Of a stretch of DNA of 6,169 nucleotides, positions 5,235 through 6,169 are shown piece by piece (position 1 is the stretch's first letter; each line of letters opens with the position of its first letter). The translations under genes and the position numbers were made by a program. This DNA is from Pontiella sp. Lineage in GTDB: Bacteria > Verrucomicrobiota > Kiritimatiellia > Kiritimatiellales > Pontiellaceae. Under the pieces are notes generated by a model, which was given only the letters and a program-made list of their open reading frames with translations, did not search any database and was not told where the DNA came from. The stretch spans positions 1-6,169 of the forward strand of contig JAOZKS010000163.1 of the NCBI GenBank assembly GCA_029935255.1, given 5' to 3'.

Positions 5235-6169
5235 ATGAAACGAATCATTGTCTTTTTCCCATCATGGCGCTATTTCGGGCACTTTGCCCTGCCGTTGTTC
5301 GAGCCATTAGCGGACAAGTATGAGATTATTTTCTTTCACACGGAAAAAGCGATCTACGGATGGGATGACTGCCCGGACTTGTCGGATAAGGGTATCGCAA
5401 TAGTCGATCTTCAATCCCAGGAAACCTTCTCTTTTGTAAAGGCGCTGGAAAAACTCAAGCCAGATTGCGTTGTGGTATTCGATAAAGGGTGGGTGCAGGA
5501 TCGCGCATTCCTACATGCGGCTAGGTTCTTGAATATTCCAAGCCTGCATATTCAGCATGGAAGTATTGCACAGCTGGATGAAGTAAAAACAAAGAATGTA
5601 TTCAAGCGCGCTTGCAATGAATTCATAAAGATTGCCCGCACCTTCCTCCTCTACAATGCGACCATGGTTCAGCTGGGCTTCAAGGATTGGATGAAATCGC
5701 TTCCATTCCAATTCCGCCTACTAGCCAATCCAAATGACTATTATTATAATCACCGGCAGGAAACCGTGGCCGATCTGGCCTGTATTATTGGTGAGCGCGA
5801 CCGGAGATTTTTTATTGAGAAGGAAGGGTATCGCGAAGATCAGTTGATTCCCATGGGTGCATTACAGTTTGAGAAGGCGTATGCGCTGGAACAACGCGAA
5901 CCGGAGAAACGGATCCTCCTGATTTCTCAACCGCTGTTCGAGGATCATGTCTTGGAGGGCGGGCTGGATGCCAAGAAACGTCATATTCAGGAAATCATTG
6001 CTGCGTCTCCACTACCGGTTGCCGTGAAACCGCACCCGCGTGAAAACGAGAAATGGTATCGCCAAAACTTTGACCCTGCGGAGCTATTGGTTTGCCCGCA
6101 AGGCAAAGACATCAACGAAGCTATTCTCGATTGCAGTCATATCATCGGCTACTTCTCCACCGCACTCAT
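5235..6169 (+). CDS. GT-B-like transferase, polysialyltransferase / glycerophosphotransferase-like (partial)
   Basis: The frame is open from ATG 5235 to the right edge, giving 311 codons with no stop. Seen: MKRIIVFFPSWRYFGHF at the start, a Rossmann-like first strand and loop; SLHIQHGS (103-110); a second domain with ILLISQPLFED (227-237); VKPHPREN (264-271); and HIIGYFSTAL (302-311) at the window edge. The HGS, KPHPRE and xSTAL elements in this order recall bacterial polysialyltransferase-like proteins and also CDP-glycerol glycerophosphotransferases, both GT-B-fold enzymes of surface polymers. No signal peptide or membrane helix is seen, so a cytoplasmic enzyme is likely. I cannot tell which donor it uses, and the C-terminus is missing. 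It follows the YfhO-like gene by nine bases and is probably in the same operon. TTG 5229 is an alternative start. Confidence 0.6.
   Translation, partial: MKRIIVFFPSWRYFGHFALPLFEPLADKYEIIFFHTEKAIYGWDDCPDLSDKGIAIVDLQSQETFSFVKALEKLKPDCVVVFDKGWVQDRAFLHAARFLNIPSLHIQHGSIAQLDEVKTKNVFKRACNEFIKIARTFLLYNATMVQLGFKDWMKSLPFQFRLLANPNDYYYNHRQETVADLACIIGERDRRFFIEKEGYREDQLIPMGALQFEKAYALEQREPEKRILLISQPLFEDHVLEGGLDAKKRHIQEIIAASPLPVAVKPHPRENEKWYRQNFDPAELLVCPQGKDINEAILDCSHIIGYFSTAL

Noticed and set aside
1..6169. CRISPR array, tRNA or rRNA gene, insertion sequence or attachment site
   Set aside because: I saw no regularly spaced repeats, no cloverleaf-type RNA gene, no transposase-like protein and no terminal inverted repeats with target duplications.

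Overview
This window looks like part of a surface-polysaccharide (O-antigen, capsule or LPS decoration) gene cluster from a Gram-negative-type bacterium. The heptosyltransferase-like family 9 glycosyltransferase and the lipid-carrier glycosylation genes point to an outer-membrane or periplasm-facing glycan. Base composition looks close to 50% GC. My impression of the protein style is a PVC-type bacterium such as Kiritimatiellota or Verrucomicrobiota, but this is low-confidence inference: there is no rRNA or marker gene here.

Layout: (1) Positions 1-244, minus strand, carry the N-terminal 81 codons of a FkbM-like SAM-dependent methyltransferase that runs off the left edge. (2) Positions 245-392 are a divergent intergenic region with a weak promoter candidate, a long imperfect inverted repeat (308-352) and a small palindrome (367-379). 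(3) From 393 to the right edge all genes are on the plus strand and tightly packed, which suggests one operon. They are a GtrA-family membrane protein, a GT9 glycosyltransferase, a possible 45-residue small protein, a GT2 polyprenyl-phosphate-sugar synthase-like enzyme, a large YfhO-like multi-spanning membrane glycosyltransferase, and the first 311 codons of a GT-B-like transferase resembling polysialyl- or glycerophosphotransferases.

How the genes may work together: GtrA, the GT2 enzyme and YfhO match the three parts of a known type of lipid-carrier glycosylation system. The GT2 enzyme would charge undecaprenyl phosphate with a sugar on the cytoplasmic side, GtrA would help move it across the membrane, and the YfhO-type GT-C enzyme would transfer it to a glycan outside. 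The GT9 and GT-B enzymes would build the cytoplasmic part of the same glycan, and the methyltransferase could modify it.

Points most worth a second look: three successive ATGA stop/start overlaps that include an unannotated small ORF; runs of seven or eight G in each of the four main operon genes, reminiscent of phase-variable glycan loci; and the inverted repeat in the operon leader. I found no clear sign of a wholly new system, mobile element, CRISPR array or RNA gene.
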